DNA of 64,000 nucleotides from Siphonodentalium dalli (lineage: Eukaryota; Mollusca; Scaphopoda; Gadilida; Siphonodentaliidae). The stretch is taken from assembly GCA_032622095.1 (NCBI GenBank), contig CP136069.1, positions 124,052,126-124,116,125 of the forward strand, given 5' to 3'. Under the pieces are notes generated by a model. That model saw only the letters and a list, made by a program, of their open reading frames with translations, was not told where the DNA came from and ran no database searches. Shown here in pieces: positions 21,037 through 33,107 of this stretch (the first letter of the stretch is position 1; every line of letters begins with the position of its first letter). A program made the translations under genes and the position numbers.

Positions 21037-21430
21037 CTAGCAGGTTAGCCCGCCACTGGCGGCATTCGTCCCATGGCTTTGGTCGATCCATTAATTTTAG
21101 TTTTTCAATGTAACCCCGTACAGGACCGGGCTACTCAAAAACCAAATTTCAAGTCGATAGCTCCACCCGTTTCCGAGATCTGGTCTGCGCATGCGCGAAT
21201 CTGGCGTCGCACGGGCTCGGCGATCCGATAAAATTCGTATCCGGGGCAAGATACATGCACATACCAAATTTCAAGTCGATAGCTCCACCCGTTTCCGATA
21301 TCTCGTCTGCGCATGCGCTGCACGGGTGTCGCACGGGCTCGCCAATACGACAGCGACGACCACCTGGTCAAACTACACTCACGTACCAAGTTTCGCCCCG
21401 ATCGGTCGAGGTGTTGGTTATTGATGCAAA
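21037..21430 (-). mobile_element. Second chimeric Helitron (B body, A tail)
   Basis: The tail is family A (CCGCCAGTGGCGGGC hairpin, CTAG 21037-21040). The body from 21130 to 21410 is family B with the landmark pair GAGCTATCGACTTG 122 bp apart. A relic of a B-type 3' hairpin (GTAGCCCGGTCCTG) remains at about 21120-21145, between body and tail, as if an A tail had been added downstream of a dead B terminus. Confidence 0.7.
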
Positions 21431-22426
21431 AGACGAAATTGTGAGTGTTGGTCAATAGTCCCCGCCGTGAACCTCATCGTCGCAAAGAGCGGACAGTCAA
21501 TTAACCCCGTTGTGAACCTCAATCACCAACGCGACGTAAACATGTGTTGCGTTCTAAAAATAGGAAAGCACTTTCTCTCTGCATAATTCTGCAGATGCTA
21601 ATAACGTTGCTCCCCGTAGGTAGCAATATCGTTGTTGTTGATATTTACGGCTTGGGGGCTATTTTCTTATTTAGCAAGTTTGAGCTCAATCGGTTAGAGT
21701 CTATAAAGGACACACTCATATATATGACACTTCCCGTAGGTAGCAAGTTTGAGCTCAATCGGCATTCCCTGGAATTTCCCGTAGATTGGCAGATTCCAGT
21801 AGCTTTATAACGGTATATCTGGGGAGAAATCTGATGCTATATTCGTGATTATCTGGGATGATTTCGGTATATACCGTCAGGTCGGGGTCACGATTTGACC
21901 CGTCCAAAACACTCACTTGACAAAAGTACCCACATGTATCAAATTTCGTCGAAATCCCATCAAAATTGGCGATTTGACCTTGAATTGACCCGATTTCAAG
22001 GTCACGTCGCACGGGCAAATGAATATGCTTATGAGACTCCCCATACGAATGTACCCCGCATACCAAGTTTCATTAAATCCCGTAATATTTGGGCATTTAA
22101 CCTTGAAATGACCCGATTTCAAGGTCAATGTCACGTCGCACGGACAAATTAATAGGTTTATGCCACTCCCCGGCCGAAGATACCCACACATACCAAGTTT
22201 CATTGAAATCCCGTGATATTCGGGCGTTTGACCTTGAAATTACCCGATTTCAAGGTCAAGGTCACGTCGCACAGGTAAATTAATAGGCCCATGCCACCCC
22301 CCCCCCCCCGGCCGAAAATACCCCCACATACCAAGTTTCATCGAAATCGGCTGGGCCGTTTTCGAGTTCATCGCGAACACACAGACACACAGACACACAA
22401 ACAGATCTTCCAAAATATATAATAGA
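21431..22426 (-). mobile_element. Helitron family C head with family A-derived remainder
   Basis: The 5' end on the minus strand is A followed by TCTATTATATATTTTGGAAG (22426), giving the expected A/TC junction. 21880-22320 holds four GTCACGTCGCAC modules with extended AAGGTCA half-sites. From 21780 down to 21431 it changes to family A sequence matching 300-490 of the window in reverse. No hairpin plus CTAG was found at the left end. Confidence 0.65.
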
Positions 22427-23808
22427 TAGATTTTGAGATGTGAATGGTCGTAATTTATTGTCATATTTTGTGCTTGCAATGACTCCAGTTGCCTTAGTCA
22501 ACCGCAGATATGTGAAAGCAGCTTTATATTGTTCAGTGTGAGATCCATTCCGTAAATTCAATTCAATTTAATTATGCAATGCATCATATGGCGATATTAC
22601 AGATCCGCGATGTGTTTTGACATTGCCGCTCCCAACACTGTGTACACAGCGGGAGTGGCATCTGTGGGGTCTGTGCAAAATGGTGTAATAGTCAGCACGA
22701 AATCATTTGCGTTATCAAGAATTATGTTAAGGCGCTAAGTGAACACTATGTTATACCATGCTCCATGCAAAATTGATCAATGCAATGATTCTTCATTCTC
22801 ACAGAAAAATAAACTTCTTTTATAATTTATCGGTCATTCCAAAGTTTCTGTGTATGCATGGCTGGAAAATTCCGCATTCTCCTCGAAAACCAGGCATTCA
22901 CCCCGGGAATAAACAAAATGATCCAACGAGACAGTGTTGACCAATCAGAGGTTGAATTGAGTGCACGGCGTCATCTTGCGAAATCAAAACATAAACAATT
23001 CGATTACTATTGATCTCACAACAACGCCCAACGTGCCTGTGTTGATATCTATCAAACGTACATGCTATAATTAAAGTACTTAGACACTGATTGTGGGATA
23101 TCTATTTATATGGATGTATATTTAAACACATTGTGTTGCTGTCAACTGAGGATTCGGAAATAGGTTTGTGCAATTGTAAACAATTATAGCTGGGGGCGAC
23201 TCAACCACATTGAACGTATGTGGGAGTGTATGGGGTTGCAACATAACCACGTGATATATGTGAACCATGCAGTTATGTTCAGCAAGTGAGAGTATTTTAT
23301 AAACCAGGTGTATACTGAGGATTCATACCCTGCTGTTAGTCGGGATTCGGGATTCACACCTCGTTATTCCAGAATACCTGGTATTCGGGATTAAAAAAAA
23401 TACTGGTAAGCTACATTAATAGCGGCAATTTATGATATCTGATGGCTAGAACGGTTGTTTGCATGCAGACATTTTTACCCCATTTCGGATATCGTTCTAT
23501 AGGTTACCCCCGTGACAGGCATTCGCAGAAATTAATAGGTGGTATTGAAGTGTGAAATCTCTGTCCTCTATATCACATATTTTCTGAGCTGGTATTCGAT
23601 ATTCACCCCGTGTTACCTGATATTCAGGGGAGACACACTCACATGTTAATGCCCCTCTATTGTTTCACGAGAGATCGATTCTGTAATATGTTATCCCTGC
23701 AGTTTAAGAATTATATATTCACATACGGCGCGATGTACGAAGTTTGTTTATTATACTCACGCATGCATCCACGGCATATACTCAAGTAATACACAAAAGA
23801 AGCATTGT
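22427..23808. other. Spacer with weak short repeats
   Basis: No gene seen. The phrase (G)GTATTC(G)GGATTCA(C)ACC recurs loosely at about 22895, 23315-23390, 23590-23630 and again near 50740, suggesting a worn dispersed repeat. ORFs here are short and unremarkable. Confidence 0.4.
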
Positions 23809-24253
23809 TTGTGTATTGCGCCATTGTGCATGTATTGTACACTTTGGGAATTGAATGTGAACATTGCTAAAAGAAACGTTGTCGTTTTTGGACATAAGCT
23901 GACAAGCAAGCACCAGCTACAGACGTTCACGATTAAAGACCACATCATTGAACATGTTGATAATTTTAAGTACCTCGGAATAACATTCCACAAACGAGGA
24001 TCTTTCACAATGGAAAGAAATCTAAAATACCAATCCGAGAAAACGGCTATAATAAGCTCACTATAAAATGTATCCTGGAGATCTAAGAAAAATCGATGCA
24101 CCAATCATGACTTATGGAGCGGAAGTGTGGAGCTTTGAAAACCTAACATGCTTTGAAAAACTGGAATTATGGTTCTTAAAACTCGCCCTTAATAAGCTAA
24201 TTGAAGTCGGTTATCTCGGTATTTCACATCACCATAAGAATCATTCGACATAA
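23809..24253 (+). pseudogene. LINE reverse-transcriptase thumb fragment
   Basis: LWELNVNIAKRNVVVFGHK, then NFKYLGITFHKRGSF, matches the post-YADD region of the 12-15 kb LINE (KLEINNAKSNVVIFGNK, YKYIGTTFSSNGSF). After a frameshift near 24066 comes IMTYGAEVWSFENLT and LELWFLKLAL. Both ends are cut: the catalytic palm is missing upstream, and a different LINE starts about 60 bp downstream. The element cannot make a working enzyme. Confidence 0.8.
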
Positions 24254-24319
24254 ACTATCTCGAATAAACGACATTGGCAGCGTAAATATTATGTATATAT
24301 GTTTTGCATTGTTCTACCT

Positions 24320-26760
24320 TAAATGGTAGCTTACGCAATAAAGCATTCATTCACAGCGAAAATGTTGACGTTATTTGTTTTTCTGAAACTCACTTATGTG
24401 GAACCTTCAAGCTAGCTACGAATCCCTGCATACTCAGAACCTATTCAGAAAGATAGGGACCAATACGGAGGGGGTATGTATGTACATTTCTCCCAGACTC
24501 TCCTGCAGGCGTCGCGTGCATGGACTTGGAAGCCGACGATAGTATATGGATCGAATTTTGTATAAAACATGCTATTTAATTGGATTGTCAGATAGATCTG
24601 AACAATTCGTCAGTCTTAATTACTGGGATGATCTTAAAATCTCAATTGAAAATGCTCTGGAAACCAAGAAACCAGTGGTACTAGTAGGTGGTTTTAATTC
24701 TAATATGCTACAAATAAACTCCAAGTTATCAGATATTAAGTCACGGAAACATCCCCACAATTTGATTGTTAACCCGACCCGAGTAACCGCTAGAACCCAG
24801 ACTCTACTGGAACCAGTTCTAGTCAGAGACAATGTTGTTTGTCACGATACTGGTACCATTGACCACTTTGGGGTTTATGCAGTTTTATCATTTAATTCTG
24901 AATTAAATACTTTCTTCAAGCGAACAGATTGGAATTTTAAAATGGTAATTTTAATGACGCGCGTAGTTTGATCCAGGCCTTTGAGTGGCACAACTTTTTG
25001 CAACCACTCTCCATTAATGATGCTGTTAAAAATTTCACTGAAATGTTCTTGGATATAATTTTTTTAAAACTACTCCGAGCACTGAGGTGTCAATCAGACC
25101 TAATCAATTATGATATAAGGAGATCACTCCAGGAGAACTTTTATTAAAAGTCAGAAACATTCATATCTTGATACTTTTAAGAGAATCAGAAACAAAGTTA
25201 ACAACATGATGAAATACGCAAAGAGTTCCCTTGAATCAAACCTATAAAACAATATTGAAAGGTCCAACTCTCCGAATTTTTTCTGGAAAGTAGCCCGTAA
25301 CTTGATGGGGGGGGGGACGTTCTTTTATTCCTCCCCTTTATTTTAAAGACAATATAGCTCCAAAACTAATTAAACACCCATTATAATTAATGACACAGAA
25401 AAAGCCATCCAAATCAATGATACCTTCATAATTAATGGGAAAATCGACAACGTACCTTAGAGTTTTCCTGATTTTGATACACGATTTGACAGTATCATCG
25501 GTGTCTATTGAGACAAAAAAACATTCCCGGAGAAATCAGGTCTCTCAAGATTTATAAAGCCCATGGTCATGATGGAATAAGCGCCAGCATGCCGAAGGAA
25601 ACTGCTGGAGTCATTGTGGAATTTCTTTATATAATTTACAAAAAATCTATTGATACTTGCACATTCCCCATGACAAGGAAACAAGCAATTATCATTCATA
25701 TCTTCAAAAAAGGTGATCTTGTTGATGCAGGTAATTACCGCCCAATATTCCCTTTGTGTTGTGTTGGGAAAAATTAGTCTTGAAAACTTTAACTCGACAT
25801 TTTAAACCAATCACCTGATGTATAAGCACCAACCTGACGTCCTTCCTGGACACACTGTAGCACTGCATTCTCGCTATTGGAGTTACACCATGACATATGC
25901 CGCTCTCTCGAAGGTAATTTGCATACATATGCTGTATTTTGTGATGTTTTAAGCCTTCGAGAGAGTTTGGCACCGAGGTCTTCTTCTCAAACATAAGACG
26001 CATTGGGTTACCGATGACCTCTTAACTTGGCTCCAGTGCTATCTAATGGGCAGAGAGCAAATGATAATTTGAATAAGACTGCATCCCCTTTCAGACCACT
26101 TTCACCTGGATTCCCCAGGGCCCAGTAACTGGCCATATCTTATTCCTCATATACGTTAATGATATTCACCAATATTTAGAACCCCTGACTAGACTCTATG
26201 CTGACGATAATTGCATCACTACAACTGAAACTGACGCGACCCTCCTTGTTACAAAAGTCAACAATGACATGGACAAACTCACCGATTGGTAACAAAAATG
26301 GCTAGTCAATTTCAACCCCACCAGAACTACTCTCATACGATTTCAAGTATCTCCCCAAAAAGTCTCACCAACATTGCCCAATCCTTTTTGGTGACACCCA
26401 ATTTAAGGAAAAACACATCGGTTGAACTTTAGGGTGGGATATACAAACAATTGATATGGTAAATCGTGTTTCTTGTCGATTATCTATGCAAAGGAAAATG
26501 AAATATAAACTTAGTCGCAAATCCCTAAATCTAATGTACACATCTTACATTCTTCCGTTTATGGAATATGGAGATATTATCTGGGACTGAGCTCCCGATT
26601 CCCTTCAAATTACGCTAGACAAATTACACATATAGATGCGACTCGAATTGTATCAGGAATAACTCGCTTGTGTGTCATACATAAATTATTTACAGAACTG
26701 GGTTGGCAATCAGTGCAATATCGAAGAAAATTTCATAAATTAAAAATGTCTACCTCGTTG
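24320..26760 (+). pseudogene. Heavily decayed LINE ORF2 (endonuclease plus reverse transcriptase)
   Basis: Reading across frames gives VDVICFSETHL (catalytic Glu of the endonuclease) near 24370, DDSIWIEFCIKHA near 24540, VVLVGGFNSN near 24680 where the catalytic GDFN has become GGFN, and GTIDHFGVYAVLSF near 24860. Then FFWKVARNLMGGG near 25290, a palm with GNYRPIFPL near 25735, LYADD near 26205, and YGDIIWD near 26570. It ends LFTELGWQSVQYRRKFHKLK near 26750. Order and motifs are those of a Jockey/CR1-type element, different from the lineage at 12-15 and 38-41 kb. Stops and frameshifts are numerous, so it is old. Confidence 0.8.
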
Positions 26761-27978
26761 GAAGCCGGGACAGGAACATACTACACATTAAACTGTGAAG
26801 CAGTTGTAGTAATCTTAATTTCGATAAACACATTAATCACATTGCCGATATTGTTGTGGTGCACCCGAGGAAACAGCATATCACGATTTCTTCGAATGTT
26901 CTACTTTATTTATGAAATATTAAAACTCCTAGATAGTATATCTAAACTGGGTATACTAAATTTTCCGGCTCCACTCATGAGACTGTGCAAATAAATTACA
27001 AGTTATTCATTATTGCTCAACAGTAGATTATAGAAACACACCGATTTATATATACTGATTAATAGTATACCAAAACCAGCGAATAATAATACATAAATTG
27101 GGGAAAAAATATCACATCATCGATCGACAGTTGATGACAGTTCACCCCGCCCATTTTCACGCAAATAATATACTTTCCATTTGACATCTTAACTTGTGTC
27201 CCCACTTTATATTCATATTTTATTCACACAAGTGCTCTTTGTATACCTTTTTATTTCACACCCATCGACGTGAAGCACGTGTATTCAACGTAATCCCAGC
27301 CATTGAATAAATATTAGTGTATACCTCTAGTGGAATACAAGCCGGAACTATTCTTGTTGACGTTGTCGCCAAGAAAGATGACGTACATTATGTCGATCAT
27401 CCGCTTCCGGTGATCCCCCCATAATTACTGGTTATTTGTCAGACTTAAATCACAATAAAGGTAGCTATAGTAACAAGAAGGTGCATTCATGGATTGAACT
27501 TATCTGACTGAACGGTGTAGAATAATACAGAACACAACTTGCATCATAATCTCGAATCTTTTATCGAACCCGTTGCGGACGGCGCATAGTTACATTTCGC
27601 TCGAGCTACGCTCTCGCAAAATATATCATTGCGCCATCAGCAACTCATTAGATAAAAGAGTCTCGATTAAAATGCGCGTTGTGTTCTGTCTATGTATTAT
27701 ATGTATTGCAGGCAGGAAGCCTAACTGTTTTTGTTAATTGTCAATTGTTTGTTGGAAAGGGGCGTAATATGTTAGCAATAATTTGGGTACCAATCCAATG
27801 AGCTATTTTTGTTAATAAAATATGTTTAAACTAACTAATTGAATTGAATTGTAGCCACGGCTGACCATTATTATTATTGTCTTGCTATGATGTATTTGCT
27901 TGATAGAACAATAATTTGCTAACATCGGGTGGTAGATGGCATTGAGATTAACATTTGTATTATCATGTTGGTGCATAC
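26761..27978. other. Spacer with no supported gene
   Basis: AT-rich; no long frame. GAATTGAATTG near 27838 resembles the tail of the truncated LINEs, without adjoining coding sequence. Confidence 0.4.
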
Positions 27979-28750
27979 TTAACCCTTTGAACCCTGATGT
28001 TCTGAACGTTAAATGACCCAACCCGATTCGCCTGACATTTTATAGTGTTCCGACGACGTAACTCATAAAGCTCTTAATTGGGACGTATATATTGATACAT
28101 GTATACACGCTCAAATATATGGCAATCTACTATGCTAACTGAACAAGTGTGCGGTGAAATATGTCACAATGTATTTCAACGAGACAGTCTATTCCACGTT
28201 CAATATGTACATGTACATGTATATAGATATATTGCGGCTTCCTTTGGTCGCGCTATATATTTATAACGAAATTCTTACACTTTTCCTACAATAGAAGGCA
28301 TTTCTCAAATTGCACCTGTGTGCTTGCGCGAAGAAACAGACCATCTGTTTCCAATTTGGCTGCTAAAATCAGAGGTATGAACATGTGACTCATTCGCACA
28401 AAGTATAGAAGCACTATTCTAGTTAATTTGGGCTTTGATCGCGAAATTTCTAACGAAATACTTCCCCTTTTCCGACGATAAAAAGCGGGGTTTTTTTCCC
28501 TCGAAATAGGCCTCTGCGCATGCGCAAAGAAACAAGCCCTCTGTCATCAGTTTGTTGTTCAAAGTCACGTGGGTAAACATGTGACACGTGTGTGCAAAGT
28601 AGAAGTACAACTCTAGTTGATATGTGCATTTATTGAGCTGTAATTTAGTGTCAAATATCGTCTGATTTCCGGACCGGTATTCCGGTCTCCCGGGATATAG
28701 GAATATAAGGATTGGACCGGTATTCCGGTCTCTCGGGTTCAAAGGTTTAA
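27979..28750. mobile_element. piggyBac-like miniature element with TTAA ends
   Basis: The left end is TTAA (27979-27982) followed by CCCTTTGAACCC. The right end is GGGTTCAAAGGT followed by TTAA (28747-28750), a 12-bp TIR with one mismatch at its outermost base. TTAA duplication with a CCC-starting TIR is the piggyBac hallmark. No transposase is encoded. Inside, 28235-28435 and 28435-28640 are a diverged tandem duplication (GCGCGAAGAAACAGACCATC, then GCGCAAAGAAACAAGCCCTC, each followed by ACATGTGAC). Confidence 0.75.
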
Positions 28751-30897
28751 GCTCGTTCACAGTTCATGAAATTGGTCAATTGCGAAAAGAGATTAAGAGA
28801 AGCTCTTTTCATTGGATATTGCACATTATTTTTCAATTTCGGCGTTTTGATTTCTGGAATTGTAATATAGATACCCCGTTCCTTATGGTAATGTTACGAT
28901 TGATAACCAGCTCTCACTGACGACAAGAAGGGCAGACTTCCCCGATGGTAGATAGACACCTTACACTATATTATGTACTATGATTGCATTGATATACAAA
29001 AGATGCATGCCATGAATTATTTTATGATCACACATGAATTAATTTACAAAGAATTAATCATGTATATTTGGGATATATTATTGTCAAACCAATGGTAATT
29101 CGACATGTATTTGGGATAATGTTTACTCATATTGGGTAACAGAAGCACATACATCTTTGGCTGGGACTCTAATATATACTTTCCCTATACACGATATATC
29201 ACCTTTGGCTGAAATAATGAGTGACATCAGTTTCAACCAGAATCGACAAGTATATATATCAATGTAATTATTTGTCAACAGAGGGCACTGGTTGTCGACA
29301 GTCTCGTCAAACTTTATATGCACTATTCGATAACACAGCGCGATTTCACTGCGTTGGTTAATTGGGTGTATAAATATTTATGGGTTGACCGCGACACGAG
29401 CAGCCGGATTCAGATTTCAGCGACAATAACCGCCGCTCAATTGCATCCTCACGAAATTGCCAGAGGAATCAACGAGATGGAATGAGTGATAGTCTCGGAA
29501 CATAGGCTCAGCTTTCTCGTAAATAGATTTGCCAAAACCGATTCCTCCGAGATGGTTCTTTACATTTCATTTTGCAATTGAACGAATCCGATTTAAAGTC
29601 AATCAGTCCCGTATCCACAGAAGTAGATGATAACAGGGTTTGGCAGGAATTCCACCAATCTGATTTGGTAATTCGTGGGTCAGTAGCCTTCGGTTAGAAT
29701 GAATATAATTTTTCACCAGTTTATTTGATTTGGAATATATCTAACTCGATCGTGGATCTTCTGATTTCATAACAAACAAGGGGAAGCGACATCACGTGAC
29801 CACTAATTTACTGAAACGAATCCTCGCCGGATCAGACCTCACATGATGTAATTTTGACAATGGTCCCACAATAGACCTTGTTTAAAACGAGTCATATGTT
29901 CAATGTGAACCCATTTCAACACAAAATGTAAGTTCAGTACGGTGTTATCAAAAGAGATTTGTCTTATTTCTGTTATTATGATATTTCTCGTGGGATGGAG
30001 CAGTATAAAGTCAGTTCAAATGAACTGAATAAAAATATCTGCAGGTCCACGTCAGATAGATGTACCAAGACATTCTGTTATTAGATTGCACACGCAAGCG
30101 CGCGTTCTGATTAGCAGTTCTTGCGAATTAATTGGTTTGTTCAGAACTGCACTAGCATTGCAGGGTTCACGCATTTTAAATTGCGTAGTGAGTTGCAGTG
30201 GAACGTGGCAAAGAAAATGATCACATTTAAAGACCATGACCGTCGGCATCGCCAGAAGTACAATAATGTTTGACACGACTGCTTTATTAGATATCGAATC
30301 AAAGCCTTCGATAGAATCAATATTAGTCGCACAGCGCTCGACTCGGCATATCATTCATTCCAAACTATACAAGGCATGTTCAGTACGCTGCTACGCTGGT
30401 CTGGCCACCATCATCACGAAATATCTCATTTTTTTTATCTAAGTAATGTAAGTAATGCTTTATAATTTTCAGCCATTATACATGGTACATGCGAAAACGT
30501 ATATACACTATATGCAAATTAGAACTTTCCGGGTTTGTTCCGAATATTGGAACTTATAATACTGTAATTACAAGTATACATAATAAAATACAATGGACAC
30601 AAATAATCAGATACGATCCAATATTGCATTATCATGTCCGGAACAGAAAAATAAGACTTCGTCAGAACTATCTAAAGATTCTAAGCGAACCAAAAAAGAA
30701 ATAGTTACATTGTGTATACATCATGATCAACATTTAGTCTCTATACAGTGGTGTTTTGTCATTGTTTTTGAGGCCAAGATGTTGTAAATAACCATAGGCT
30801 GTACATCAATTACGTAAACTATTAATTAATATATGGCGATGTACTAATATTACGTACATGATTATTATTATGATTGAAAATGAGTTGTATAATATAT
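28751..30897. other. Spacer with no supported gene
   Basis: Several frames of about 60-100 residues exist on both strands, but none shows a motif, signal peptide or splice context that I can support. Confidence 0.45.
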
Positions 30898-31050
30898 AGA
30901 GGATCTACAACGAGTCCCCAGTTTATAGCGGAATTATCAAAACGAGTTCAGTAAATTAGGTCTGGACCAAGCCTTTGACGATGTTCACACCTAATTTACT
31001 GGACGAGTTTTGTAAATTCCGCTATAAATTGGGAACGAGTTGTAGATTCT
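30898..31050. mobile_element. Foldback miniature element, copy 1
   Basis: The arms pair over about 65 bp: GAGGATCTACAAC, TTTATAGCGGAATT and CAGTAAATTAGGT on the left meet ACCTAATTTACTG, AATTCCGCTATAAA and GTTGTAGATTC on the right. ACGAG-type boxes occur in the same orientation in both arms and so stay unpaired. Related copies are at 56033 and 60794. Confidence 0.75.
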
Positions 31051-32519
31051 ATTTCTTACATGATCCAAAACCTCGACAAAACATACTTAAATAAACAAAT
31101 GGGACGAGAAACTAAAATCGGCTTCTATAAGGCATGCGATGACGTTTTACATAACTATGCGTTGTTTGTCCGCGTAAGAAATAGTCCCAAATAAACAAGG
31201 ACTCTGGCGTATTTAATGGCGTATATTTAATGTGACATTACTTTTCAAACTCTTCATTCATTATAGTTTGTTGGAATAAATATTGGAAGCCATAGTATTT
31301 TTGAAACGTAGCATACGGAATGAAAACAGGCAACAAATCGGAAGTCAAAGGTCACCTGGCACTATTTCCTGTTATTAAACGAATGTTTAATATAACAATT
31401 TATAGAATGGGTTTATTGAATGGAATAAGGGCAGGAATTATGGAATAAATATATATATCCTTTTATTCCTCCTCCATGGGGGAGTATATTGAGATAATAT
31501 ATATTAACATGACAAAAAAGGTGGATATTACACATAGAAGTACAAAGTGTAAAAATCAATATATATGTACGTAACATATAATGGGTATTTTTATGTACAT
31601 TGCATTCGTGTGCACTATACTATAGTTTAATTTTATATGACTCGAATCATAGGGAGAGTGATTAATAATTTACCTAGAATCGGAAGCTTTTGGATCACCT
31701 ATGTATTATATTAATGGCAGACATGAATTGATAATCAGAACTGATTCTGGTTCATGTGGAATCTAGTATAAGCACACGTATGTATGTCTGTATGTATGTT
31801 CACACATCTCGTTTACATTCCATTCTGCATTATTATTAGTGAAATCGAACTGTCCAATATTCATTTGGAAATTGCCTAGATAAAATCAGAATGAATTGTA
31901 TAACCGACACACGGCGACTTGTGCTCCAAATTACACGTAATAATCTTCGCTTTTGAATTTTTCCAGGTATCGAAATAGGTCGATACATACTTGAAATACC
32001 TTTTTGCGGGCATCATGTGTCACAGAAAGACGCATTGAAGTCTCTCAAAATACTACTTTGAACGCAGCGGTTGAATCCCAAAACAAACAACAGACATGTG
32101 CACGGCATGGCACAGAAAAGAGCGTTCCGTGTTAGTATATTCTTGATATTGTAAAAATAAGGAGCGTTTGTTTCAATGTTGTACGACCACTTTAAAACAG
32201 TTGGAAAATGGCTGTGATCATGGCAAGTATTATTTTTAGAGCACATGAATCCGGTATATCAATATTTCGTGTATTTGTCAACCTATCTTATACCTCCTTC
32301 CAAATAACGTAGACACAACTTGGAAGCTGGAATGAGCCATGTTCGTTTAATTATAGATATATACGAGTGTAGTGTATATATATAGTATTCAGACCAGCGT
32401 AGCGAGGGGACTGAACTCTGCCTTGCAGTTTGTATTCATTCAAACCACGACTGGGAAACTCAATACTCCATTGGCTTTGTCTGTTCCTTGCGGTGGCTGG
32501 TTTAGGACATGGTAAAAAA
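31051..32519. other. Spacer with no supported gene
   Basis: No recognisable coding region, RNA or structured repeat apart from short AT microsatellites. Confidence 0.45.
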
Positions 32520-32830
32520 ATGCTCGAACGTGCGAGCCCTTACGTTCGAACGTGCGAGCCATTACGTTCGAACTGCGAGCTCTTGCGTTCGAACGTGCGA
32601 GCCATTACGTTCGAACGTGCTAGCTCTTACGTTCGAACGTGTGAGCCCTTGCGTTCGAACAGCGAGCCCTTACATTCGAACGTGCGAGCTCTTGCGTTCG
32701 AACGTGCGAGCCCTTACGGTCGAACGTGCGAGCCTTTGCGTTCTAACGTGCGAACCGTTGCGTTCGAACGTGCGAACTCTTACGTTCCCACGTGCGAGTA
32801 TTTACGTTCCCACGTGGGAACTTTTACACA
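32520..32830 (+). repeat. 22-bp minisatellite, left array (13 units)
   Basis: The unit is GTTCGAACGTGCGAGCCCTT plus AC. Two of the 13 units are 21 bp. Because 22 is one more than a multiple of three, each frame cycles through all three readings and gives a 22-residue super-repeat (FERASPYVRTCEPLRSNVRA and variants). Frames on both strands stay open, so the 184-residue ORF at 32430-32984, which begins with a hydrophobic LHWLCLFLAVAGLG stretch, need not be a gene. Confidence 0.88.
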
Positions 32831-32877
32831 CTCTTTCAACATGGACGCGAGGCATGCTGCTAATAGGGACCTAAGAT

Positions 32878-33104
32878 CTCGCACGTTCGAACGCAAGGGC
32901 TCGCACGTTCGAACGCAAGGGCTCGCACGTTCGAACGCAAGGGCTCGCACGTTTGAACGCAAGAGCTCGCACGTTCGAACGTAAGAGCTCGCACGTTCGA
33001 ACACAAGGGCTCGCACGTTCGAACCCAAGGGCTCGCACGTTCGAACGCAAGGGCTCGCACGTTCGAACGCATGGGCTCGCATGTTCGAACGTAAGAACTC
33101 TTGG
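32878..33104 (-). repeat. 22-bp minisatellite, right array in inverted orientation (10 units)
   Basis: Ten 22-bp units of CGCACGTTCGAACGCAAGGG plus CT, the reverse complement of the left array. The spacer between the arrays is about 48 bp. Together they could fold into a stem of more than 200 bp. The minus-strand frames here repeat the same 22-residue peptide. Confidence 0.88.
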
Positions 33105-33107
33105 GAG

